Below, one piece after another: positions 10,364 to 17,607 of a stretch of DNA of 64,000 bases (position 1 is its first letter; every line of letters begins with the position of its first letter). Made by a program: the position numbers and the translations under genes. This stretch comes from Corynebacterium jeikeium (GTDB lineage Bacteria; Actinomycetota; Actinomycetes; Mycobacteriales; Mycobacteriaceae). The DNA lies in contig NZ_CP063195.1 in assembly GCF_028609885.1 (NCBI RefSeq), positions 1,798,001-1,862,000 of the forward strand, read 5' to 3'. The notes beneath the pieces are model-generated. The model searched no databases, was not told the origin of the DNA, and saw only the letters and a list, made by a program, of their open reading frames with translations.

Positions 10364-10617
10364 TAACATACTTTCGAATCTCGGCGAGGGCTGAATTCTT
10401 ACCCAGAATTTGGCCGTTATCGGCGCGAAAAGCACACTCCCTCTACTTTTTGTGTGACGTAACCTTGAAAAGCGAGTCCGCTCGCGTGTGGGTGCGTGAC
10501 CAATAAACTGTGGGATGCATACACGCCGCGAGATATCGCGGCATTTTTTATGCCCGCGGTTGAAACGCAAGAGCGATTCAGAACAGATCTGAAGCACAAA
10601 AATTGAAGGAGAAAATC
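10364..10617 (+). promoter_or_regulatory. rplY promoter and long 5' leader
   Basis: An extended -10 box TGC-TAACAT (10361-10369) predicts a transcript starting near 10376, giving a leader of about 240 bases before the rplY start. The leader has several small hairpins and, near its 3' end, a Rho-independent terminator (separate entry), followed by a GC-rich segment that could compete with it. The layout is that of an attenuator. No ORF of note is inside. The promoter and the regulatory role are inference. Confidence 0.38.
10525..10549 (+). terminator. Intrinsic terminator in the rplY leader
   Basis: Stem GCCGCGA / TCGCGGC with a four-base loop GATA, followed after CA by six T. It lies between prs and rplY, 69 bases before the rplY start codon and downstream of the presumed rplY promoter, so it can end prs transcripts and also attenuate rplY. 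Confidence 0.68.
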
Positions 10618-11262
10618 ATGGCTGACATTACCCGCCTGAAGGGCGAGCTGCGCACCGAGTTCGGCAAGGGCGCTTCCCGCCGCCTGCGTCGCGACTTCCG
10701 CGTTCCGGCTGTTGTCTACGGCAACGACCTGGACCCGATGCACGTTCACGTGGACATCCTGGAGTTCCAGGCAATCCTGCGTAACGAGGGCGTGAACGCC
10801 GTTCTGGAGCTGGAGATCGAGGGCCAGGATCACCTGGTCATGATCAAGGCTGTGGACCAGAACGTGCTGACCCTGGACGTTGACCACGCTGACCTGCTGA
10901 ACGTTAAGCGCGGCGAAAAGGTTGAGGTTGACGTTCCAGTTGTCTTCACCGGTCAGGCTGCTCCGGGCGCCCTGGTCACCCAGGAGGCAGACGTCATCAC
11001 CATCCTGGCCGACGTTCTGAACATTCCGGAAGAGATCACCGTCGACGTCGAGGGCAAGGAAATCGGCGACCAGATTCTGGCTGGCGACCTGCAGATGCCG
11101 GGCAACGCATCCCTGGTCTCCGAGGAAGACACCCTGATCATCAACGTCGTGGAGCCGGAGGAAGAGGAACTGCCGGAGACGGACGAGGAGGGCGAAGGCG
11201 CCGAGGGCGAAGCTGCCGAGGCAGCCGAGGACGAGTCCGCAGAGGGCGAGTCCGAGGAGTAA
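10618..11262 (+). CDS. rplY: 50S ribosomal protein L25 (general stress protein Ctc type)
   Basis: Binds 5S rRNA in the central protuberance. Start at ATG 10618 because AAGGAG lies 6 nt upstream and the protein begins MADITRLKGELR as in the family. Residues 1-95 are the L25 domain, about 96-185 the C-terminal TL5/CTC beta domain, and the last 30 residues an acidic Glu/Ala-rich tail typical of actinobacterial L25. 214 residues. Confidence 0.95.
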   Translation: MADITRLKGELRTEFGKGASRRLRRDFRVPAVVYGNDLDPMHVHVDILEFQAILRNEGVNAVLELEIEGQDHLVMIKAVDQNVLTLDVDHADLLNVKRGEKVEVDVPVVFTGQAAPGALVTQEADVITILADVLNIPEEITVDVEGKEIGDQILAGDLQMPGNASLVSEEDTLIINVVEPEEEELPETDEEGEGAEGEAAEAAEDESAEGESEE

Positions 11263-11283
11263 TCCACTCCCCCTTCACTCACT

Positions 11284-11324
11284 GGGCCACACCGTGTGCA
11301 TTTTCGCACCGGGTGGCCCTTTTT
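11284..11324 (+). terminator. Rho-independent terminator of rplY
   Basis: GGGCCAC... pairs with ...GTGGCCC through a long GC-rich stem with loop ATTTTC, followed by five T. It lies 22 bases after the rplY stop. Confidence 0.87.
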
Positions 11325-11419
11325 GTTGCCCTTTTTATTGACGCCACCCCACGGCCGCGGGGGCTGTCCGGGTGGACAGTACAATTACCGTCAGTGAGTT
11401 AGAGAGAGGGCTGGAGACG

Positions 11420-12001
11420 GTGGCGTCACCAAACAAGAAACAACACACCAACAGCGACACGTGGCTAATCATCGGCCTGGGCAACCCCGGCGATAAATAC
11501 GCCAACACCAGGCACAACGTCGGACGAATGGTGATCGGCGAACTGCTGGATCGACAGGTACCGGCAGCCAGCCTGAGTACCCACAAGAAAACAAACACGG
11601 ACATCGCCGAGGTGAAGATCGCGGGGCGCAAGGTGGTGCTGGCGCAGCCGCGAACTTTCATGAATGTATCCGGCGGTCCGGTGCAGCAGCTGGCGGCGTT
11701 TTTCAAGATTCCGGCGGAGAACATCATCGTCGCCTACGACGACCTCGAGGGTGATCCGGGAGCAGTGAAGCTGCGACAGTCCGGTGGGGACAAGGGGCAT
11801 AACGGTCTGAAGTCCATTACGAAGTCGCTGGGGACGAAAGACTACTGGCGCTTGTCGTGTGGCATTGGTCGGCCGCCCGGACGCATGGATCCAGCGGCCT
11901 ATGTGTTGAAGCCCTTCCCCAAGTCAGAGGCAGCGGAAGTGGCGATCATGTGCGCCGACGCGGCCGACGAGGTTGAGCGCACCCTCGGTGTGGGAAACTA
12001 G
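11420..12001 (+). CDS. pth: Peptidyl-tRNA hydrolase, first copy
   Basis: Releases tRNA from prematurely dropped peptidyl-tRNA. Core motifs: GLGNPGDKYANTRHNVG with the catalytic His, the FMN motif with its conserved Asn, YDDLE with the catalytic Asp, and GHNGLKS. I chose GTG 11420 (193 residues) since GGAG precedes it; a GTG at 11372 would add 16 residues. The stop TAG shares its last base with the GTG of the second pth gene (TAGTG), so the two are coupled. Confidence 0.9.
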   Translation: MASPNKKQHTNSDTWLIIGLGNPGDKYANTRHNVGRMVIGELLDRQVPAASLSTHKKTNTDIAEVKIAGRKVVLAQPRTFMNVSGGPVQQLAAFFKIPAENIIVAYDDLEGDPGAVKLRQSGGDKGHNGLKSITKSLGTKDYWRLSCGIGRPPGRMDPAAYVLKPFPKSEAAEVAIMCADAADEVERTLGVGN

Positions 12002-12723
12002 TGGCTGTGTCTTTCCTCCAATCTCTGTTTTCCGTTTTCCGCAAGAAGTCTTCGCCACAGGAGCCTGCAACTACAACTGCAGGTGGCCCTGCAAAGCGAA
12101 CCAAGCTCACCGTCGGGGAGCTGCAAGAGTTCGCCCCTGAATGGATTGTGATCGGCCTGGGCAATCCCGGCGCCAAGTACGCGGACACCCGGCACAATAT
12201 CGGCTATTGGCCGATTGACCGCCTAGTTGAGCGGTATGAGGCCCAGTGGCTGCCGGTGGAGGGCCAGAAGGCTCATGCGGCGCTGATCACGGTGGAAGAA
12301 ACCCCCGTGCTGCTGCTCCGCTCCACGACCTACATGAATAACTCTGGTGAGGCTGTGGGGCCGCTGGCTTCCGCTTTGAGTCTGCCGGCGGAGCGGATCA
12401 TTGTCTGCCACGACGAGCTGGATATCGCCGCTGGGCAGGTCCGCATCAAGGATAAAGGTGGCGAGGGCGGCCACAATGGGCTGCGTTCAATGACGGCCGA
12501 ACTGGGCACTCAACACTACGTGCGCGTCCGCATGGGCATCGGTCGCCCGCCTAAGGGAACGTCAGTGATTGATTTTGTTCTGAGCCCGTTCGAAGAGGCA
12601 GACATCGACGCAGAGAACGGGTGGATGGAAAACACTCTTCGGGATTCGGTGGACTCAGTGACGCTCATCGTGAACAATGGCACAGACATTGCGCGAAACG
12701 ATATCCACACACGCAAGCACTAA
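12001..12723 (+). CDS. pth: Peptidyl-tRNA hydrolase, second copy
   Basis: A 240-residue paralogue of the preceding protein. It has all the catalytic motifs: GLGNPGAKYADTRHNIG, MNNSG, HDELD and GHNGLRS. It differs by a 40-residue N-terminal extension, Ser/Pro/Ala/Lys-rich. Two adjacent pth genes are known from Corynebacterium. Whether both are essential, or one has a special substrate set, cannot be judged here. The HDELD block is closer to the E. coli form than the YDDLE of copy one. Confidence 0.9.
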   Translation: MAVSFLQSLFSVFRKKSSPQEPATTTAGGPAKRTKLTVGELQEFAPEWIVIGLGNPGAKYADTRHNIGYWPIDRLVERYEAQWLPVEGQKAHAALITVEETPVLLLRSTTYMNNSGEAVGPLASALSLPAERIIVCHDELDIAAGQVRIKDKGGEGGHNGLRSMTAELGTQHYVRVRMGIGRPPKGTSVIDFVLSPFEEADIDAENGWMENTLRDSVDSVTLIVNNGTDIARNDIHTRKH

Positions 12724-12756
12724 TAAATGCTGCGGTGCAGGTAGCGCGCAGTAACG

Positions 12757-12798
12757 TCAATACTCGCGGGTTTTCGAGCTACCTAGCGTTAGTATTGA
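12757..12798. repeat. Inverted repeat upstream of the acyltransferase gene
   Basis: Perfect 8-bp arms TCAATACT and AGTATTGA enclose 26 bases, which add a CGC/GCG pairing. There is no T-run, so it is not an obvious intrinsic terminator. It lies 40 bases before the acyltransferase start and could be an operator or an mRNA stem. Confidence 0.5.
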
Positions 12799-12837
12799 TG
12801 AATCAATGCACGCGATCTTGCCTTTGGGAGATGCAAA

Positions 12838-15800
12838 GTGAAGCAGGTTTTTGGACTACTGCGCGCTGTTCGTAACGCACGAACTGGTTCCGCGAAGTCG
12901 TCCCCCGACCAGCAAAGACATCAGGAATCTGGTGCGTCTTCCGGGTCTTCTGTGCCTTCTAAGCCGTCTGCGGCTTCCAAGCCTTCCGAGGAAAAGAAGC
13001 CGGCTCCGGCGAAGCCAGAACCAAAAAAGACAGCTCCGGCGAAGCCCGCGCAGCAGGCCTCTGCACCGAAGAAGCCAGCCGAGGGAAAAACCTCTGAGGA
13101 GAAAAAGCCGGCTCCGGTAAAGCAGGAACCTAAAAAGGCAACCTCCAAGGAGCCCACTCGATCGCCAATCAAACTCTCCGCAGGCGGCCCACCCAAGGCT
13201 CCCTCCGCTCCGAAGCCACCGAAGGCTTCTTCCCAGAAGCAGGAGCCGCGGAAGGCTTCCACTGCCTCGCAGGATCCCAAGAAGTCCACTACGGCTGCGA
13301 AGGCCCTTAAAGCAGACAAGAACAAGAAGCAGACAAGTGCGCCTCCCAAGAAGAAAGCCGCTACTCCCCGACCAGCCGCGGCTGCTCCGGCCATCAAACT
13401 CGGTAACGTAGGCGCGCCGCCCGCTCCAGGGGTTGCACCTGGCGTGGCGCGAAAAGCACCTATACCCGCAAAGGCATCCGCCGCAAAGCCCGCACCCAAG
13501 CAGGCCGCCAAGCCGGTTTCCAAGGAGGCCGCCAAGCCGGTTGCCAAGGAGACGCCTGCAGCTAAGGCCACACCGCCTGCGAAACCAAAGCCTGAACAGA
13601 AACCGGCTCCCAAGAAGGCTCCCAAGAAGGCGACTCAGCCGAAGGCTGAGCAGAAGACGGTGCCCGTGCCAGCCGCGAAGCCTGTACCAAAGCCCGCACC
13701 CAAGCAGGTCGCAGAGTCCGCGCCCATACCGGTGCCCAAACAGGCGCCCGCTGCCAAGCAGGCACCGAAGCCAGTCGCCAAGGCTAAGCCGAAGACAGTG
13801 CCGCCAGCGGCGGAGAAGTCGGCGTCACAACCAAAGAAACAGCCCGAAGCGAAGCAGGTGACAACGGCACAACCTGCACCACAGCAGACCTCTGCCCCAC
13901 GCCGGAACAACGTGCCGGAAGCGCTGGCGATCCCGCCGGAAAACAAGACTGTCAAGAAGGATCGTCGCGCTCGCCTGCGCCAGGTGAAGGGGCTGGATGG
14001 CCTGCGCGGCCTCGCTGTGCTCGCCGTGGTGATTTACCACTTCTTCGGCGATATTCTGCCCGGCGGCTACCTGGGCGTGGACCTATTCTTCGTCCTGTCG
14101 GGATTCCTAATCACCTCACTGCTGGTGCGCGAGTACCGGGTAAGCAACACGATCAGCCTGAAGGACTTCTGGATCAGGCGATTCCGCCGAATTCTTCCCG
14201 CCGCGCTGGTCACGCTATTTATCGTCACCGCGATAGTCACCGCCATAGGTGGAGACATCGCCGTGGGCATCCGCGAGCAGTTCCTGGGCACGCTGTTCTT
14301 CGTCAATAACTGGACGCAGATCGCCACCTCCCAGTCTTATTTTGCGGAAAGCGAAATCCAGGTTTTCGCCCACTACTGGTCGCTGGCAGTCGAAGAGCAG
14401 TTCTACATCATCTGGCCGCTGGTAACACTTGGGATTTTCGTGTTCACCCAGCGGCGGCTGCGCCGCAGTCCACGCCGTATCCCGATGCTGGTCACGGCGG
14501 TGTTGGCTGTACTTTCCGCTGCGATCATGGCGCTGCTGTTTACCCCCGGTGAGGATCCGACGCGCGTCTACTACGGCACGGATACGCACGCTTTTGGCCT
14601 GCTCATCGGCGCTTTCCTCTCGCTGGCTGTCACCTCCACGCGCAACGACCCGCGGGTGGATTCCTGGCCGTCGGCAGGAAAGTTTGAGGCGCGGGCTGCG
14701 GGAGCGATCGGCGCCTTGGCGCTTGTCGGTTACGTCTTCCAGCTCTTGTTTATGGGCGACGACCTAGCGGTGACCTACCAGGGCGGCCTACTACTGACCA
14801 GTGTGCTGGGCGTGCTGATGATCTGGGGTGTGATCCGCGAAACCGGACCGCTGACGATAATCTTCCGCACCAATGTCATGCGTTGGCTCGGCCAACGTTC
14901 GTTCTCGCTGTACCTGTGGCACTGGCCGGTCATCATGATCCTGCGTGCTCTTTTTGACGCCGACGGTCACATGGACCACAAGTGGATTCTCGGACTGGTA
15001 GCGGTGCCGATCGCTCTGGTGATCTCCGAAATTTCCTACCAGCACGTGGAGAACCCCTTCCGCCGCCGCGGTTACAAGCAGACGTGGAAGGACTACTGGA
15101 GCTCCCGACCGACCTATCACGAGATCAACGAGGGCTTTAAGAAGGTCGCGTGGCCTGTCGTACCGCTACTCGTCGTAGCCTGTGCGGGCGGAGTGATCTA
15201 CGGCGTGGTGAACTCCAACGACAAGACCGCACTGGAGCAGGAACTGGACCAACTGCAGCGCATGAACCAGCAAGCCAACAAGGGCAATGCTCCCGCCCCA
15301 GCTACTCCACCGCCGCCGAAGGAAGAGAAGGCCGCGGCCGTGCAGGGCAAGGACATCACCGCAGTCGGTGACTCCGTGATGCTGGCCGCTAGCGAAGCGC
15401 TGAACACCAATTACCCGGGCATCTACATTGACGCGGATGTTTCCCGCCACTACACCGCCGGTATGGACGTAGTGCGGCAGCTGAACGATTCCGGCAAGTT
15501 GCGCAAGAACGTGTTCCTTGGCTTCGGCACCAACGGCCCGGCCTTCCCGGGCCAGTTGGAGGAGATGATTAACCTCATCGGTCCTGACCGCCAGATCTTC
15601 ATGGCTATGCCCTACGGCGATCGCGAGTGGATGGCACAGTCCCGCCAGGATGTGCTGGACGCAGCTAAGACCCACGACAACGTCTACATCGCAGACTGGT
15701 GTGGCCACGCCCAGGCACACCAAAACATGCTGTTTGAAGATGGAGTTCACCCAATGCCCGAGGGCGCGCAAGAATACGCGAAGGCCTTCGACGAGGCGCT

Positions 15801-15849
15801 GGCCCAGGCCGCAGACCATAAGAAGAAGACCACGACTACCTGCGCCTAA
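12838..15849 (+). CDS. Membrane O-acyltransferase of the OafA/OatA type with SGNH domain
   Basis: 1003 residues. Residues about 20-375 are a very unusual Lys/Pro/Ala-rich low-complexity segment with repeated KPAPK-like words. Residues about 385-745 are the acyltransferase-3 membrane domain with ten or so helices, starting LDGLRGLAVLAVVIYHFFG (conserved His) and FFVLSGFLIT. After a last membrane helix, residues about 835-1000 form an extracytoplasmic SGNH hydrolase-like domain with GDSV and the DGVHP (Asp-x-x-His) end motif. By family, it transfers acetyl groups across the membrane to an envelope polymer such as peptidoglycan or a glycolipid. GTG start, GGGAG upstream. The long cytosolic N-terminal tail is not part of the family core. 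Confidence 0.9.
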   Translation: MKQVFGLLRAVRNARTGSAKSSPDQQRHQESGASSGSSVPSKPSAASKPSEEKKPAPAKPEPKKTAPAKPAQQASAPKKPAEGKTSEEKKPAPVKQEPKKATSKEPTRSPIKLSAGGPPKAPSAPKPPKASSQKQEPRKASTASQDPKKSTTAAKALKADKNKKQTSAPPKKKAATPRPAAAAPAIKLGNVGAPPAPGVAPGVARKAPIPAKASAAKPAPKQAAKPVSKEAAKPVAKETPAAKATPPAKPKPEQKPAPKKAPKKATQPKAEQKTVPVPAAKPVPKPAPKQVAESAPIPVPKQAPAAKQAPKPVAKAKPKTVPPAAEKSASQPKKQPEAKQVTTAQPAPQQTSAPRRNNVPEALAIPPENKTVKKDRRARLRQVKGLDGLRGLAVLAVVIYHFFGDILPGGYLGVDLFFVLSGFLITSLLVREYRVSNTISLKDFWIRRFRRILPAALVTLFIVTAIVTAIGGDIAVGIREQFLGTLFFVNNWTQIATSQSYFAESEIQVFAHYWSLAVEEQFYIIWPLVTLGIFVFTQRRLRRSPRRIPMLVTAVLAVLSAAIMALLFTPGEDPTRVYYGTDTHAFGLLIGAFLSLAVTSTRNDPRVDSWPSAGKFEARAAGAIGALALVGYVFQLLFMGDDLAVTYQGGLLLTSVLGVLMIWGVIRETGPLTIIFRTNVMRWLGQRSFSLYLWHWPVIMILRALFDADGHMDHKWILGLVAVPIALVISEISYQHVENPFRRRGYKQTWKDYWSSRPTYHEINEGFKKVAWPVVPLLVVACAGGVIYGVVNSNDKTALEQELDQLQRMNQQANKGNAPAPATPPPPKEEKAAAVQGKDITAVGDSVMLAASEALNTNYPGIYIDADVSRHYTAGMDVVRQLNDSGKLRKNVFLGFGTNGPAFPGQLEEMINLIGPDRQIFMAMPYGDREWMAQSRQDVLDAAKTHDNVYIADWCGHAQAHQNMLFEDGVHPMPEGAQEYAKAFDEALAQAADHKKKTTTTCA

Positions 15850-15876
15850 TGCCCACCCGCTAGACTTGTGGGCATT
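15848..15876 (+). promoter_or_regulatory. Inverted repeat and possible -10 box abutting prfC start
   Basis: Perfect 9-bp arms AATGCCCAC and GTGGGCATT; the right arm ends immediately before the prfC ATG. Between the arms lies TAGACT (15861-15866), a good -10 hexamer 11 bases before the ATG, with no Shine-Dalgarno sequence. A leaderless or nearly leaderless prfC mRNA is suggested. Confidence 0.4.
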
Positions 15877-17523
15877 ATGAGTACAACCGCATCCGAAGCC
15901 TCGCGCCGCCGCACATTCGCCGTCATCGCCCACCCGGATGCCGGTAAATCCACCCTCACCGAGGCGCTCGCACTGCACGCCCACATGATCAAGGAAGCCG
16001 GCGCCGTGCACGGCAAGGCCGGTCGTAAGTCCACCGTCTCCGACTGGATGGACATGGAGAAAGACCGTGGTATTTCCATCGCCTCCTCCGCCTTGCAGTT
16101 TGAATACGCCCCGGAGGACCACGACGGCGAGCCCTTCATGATCAACCTAGTTGATACCCCGGGCCACGCGGACTTCTCGGAAGATACCTACCGAGTTCTT
16201 TCCGCCGTGGATGCTGCGGTGATGCTCATTGACGGCGCAAAGGGCCTGGAGCCGCAGACGCTGAAGCTGTTCCGCGTGTGCAAGGCCCGCGGTCTGCCGA
16301 TCGTTACCGTCGTGAACAAGTGGGACCGTCCGGGCCGCAGCCCGCTGGAGCTGGTGGACGAGATCGTCAACGAGATCCAGCTACAACCCACTCCCCTGTT
16401 CTGGCCCGTCGGCGAGGCCGGCGACTTCCGCGGATTGGCGCGTATCAACGACGACGGAGAGGCCGAGGAGTACATCCACTTCCTCCGCACGGCCGGTGGT
16501 TCGACGATCGCACCGGAGGAGCACTACACCCCGGAACAGGCCGTAGAGCGGGAAGAAGACGTATGGGAGACCGCCGCTGAAGAGGTCGAGCTGCTGGCTT
16601 CCGACGGCGCGCTACACGACCAGGAGCTGTTCCTGGAATGCACCACTTCCCCACTGATTTTCGCCTCCGCGATGCTGAACTTCGGCGTGCACCAGATTTT
16701 GGATACCCTCTGCGCTTTGGCGCCCGCCCCAGCGGGCCGCGATTCCGACCCGAAGGTGATCGAGGCCGCCGCGGGCGGAAACTCCGTCGCGGTGGACGAG
16801 CACCGCGACCCCACCGACGATTTCTCGGGCGTGGTGTTCAAGGTGCAGGCGGGCATGGACCGTAACCACCGGGACTCTCTGGCTTTCATGCGCGTGGTCT
16901 CCGGCGTATTCGAGCGTGGCATGCAGGTCACGCATGCGCAATCGGGTCGGTCTTTCTCTACAAAGTACGCACTGACCGTCTTCGGCCGCACCCGCGCCAC
17001 CGTGGATGCCGCCTACCCCGGCGATATCGTGGGTCTAGTCAACGCTGGTTCGCTCGCCCCTGGCGACACGATCTACGCCGGCAAGAAGGTACAGTTCCCG
17101 CCCATGCCGCAGTTCGCACCGGAGCACTTCCGCACACTGCGCGCGAAGTCGCTGGGCAAGTACAAGCAGTTCCGCAAGGCCCTCGAGCAGTTGGATTCCG
17201 AAGGCGTTGTGCAGATCCTGCGCAACGACGCGCGCGGTGACGCCAACCCCGTCATGGCCGCCGTCGGCCCGATGCAGTTTGAAGTTATGCAGGCTCGAAT
17301 GGACGTTGAGTACAACGTGGAGACCGTGGCCGACCCCGTCCCTTACTCTGTCGCTCGTCGTACTGACGCCGAGTCCGCGCCGGTACTGGCCAAGCAGCGA
17401 GGCGTGGAGATCTTCACCCGCACAGACGGGGAGCTAATTGCCCTATTCGGCGACAAGTGGAAACTAGCCTTCGTGGAGAAGGAACACCCGGAGCTGACGA
17501 TGGAGACGTTGGTCGCCGACTAG
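15877..17523 (+). CDS. prfC: Peptide chain release factor 3
   Basis: GTPase that recycles RF1/RF2 from the terminated ribosome. Motifs: P-loop AHPDAGKST, DTPGHADFSEDTYR (G3), NKWD (G4), then domain II and the C-terminal EF-G-like domain. 548 residues with the ATG at 15877 (a GTG three codons upstream is possible). It does not overlap the following MMPL unit, from which it is separated by an 84-base gap with a palindrome. Confidence 0.95.
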   Translation: MSTTASEASRRRTFAVIAHPDAGKSTLTEALALHAHMIKEAGAVHGKAGRKSTVSDWMDMEKDRGISIASSALQFEYAPEDHDGEPFMINLVDTPGHADFSEDTYRVLSAVDAAVMLIDGAKGLEPQTLKLFRVCKARGLPIVTVVNKWDRPGRSPLELVDEIVNEIQLQPTPLFWPVGEAGDFRGLARINDDGEAEEYIHFLRTAGGSTIAPEEHYTPEQAVEREEDVWETAAEEVELLASDGALHDQELFLECTTSPLIFASAMLNFGVHQILDTLCALAPAPAGRDSDPKVIEAAAGGNSVAVDEHRDPTDDFSGVVFKVQAGMDRNHRDSLAFMRVVSGVFERGMQVTHAQSGRSFSTKYALTVFGRTRATVDAAYPGDIVGLVNAGSLAPGDTIYAGKKVQFPPMPQFAPEHFRTLRAKSLGKYKQFRKALEQLDSEGVVQILRNDARGDANPVMAAVGPMQFEVMQARMDVEYNVETVADPVPYSVARRTDAESAPVLAKQRGVEIFTRTDGELIALFGDKWKLAFVEKEHPELTMETLVAD

Positions 17524-17553
17524 GTGGAGTAGCGATTCGTCGCGACCCCATCA

Positions 17554-17603
17554 AAAATATTTGCACAAGTCTTGCAACGTTTCGCAGACTGTGCAAATAT
17601 TTT
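17554..17603 (+). promoter_or_regulatory. 50-bp palindromic operator before the MMPL gene
   Basis: Perfect 14-bp arms, AAAATATTTGCACA and TGTGCAAATATTTT, are separated by 22 bases that continue the symmetry imperfectly (AGTC...GAC). It ends 4 bases before the MMPL start codon, where no Shine-Dalgarno sequence is seen. A bound repressor here would block both promoter and initiation. The TetR gene right after MMPL is the obvious candidate ligand. Confidence 0.7.
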
Positions 17604-17607
17604 GCGC

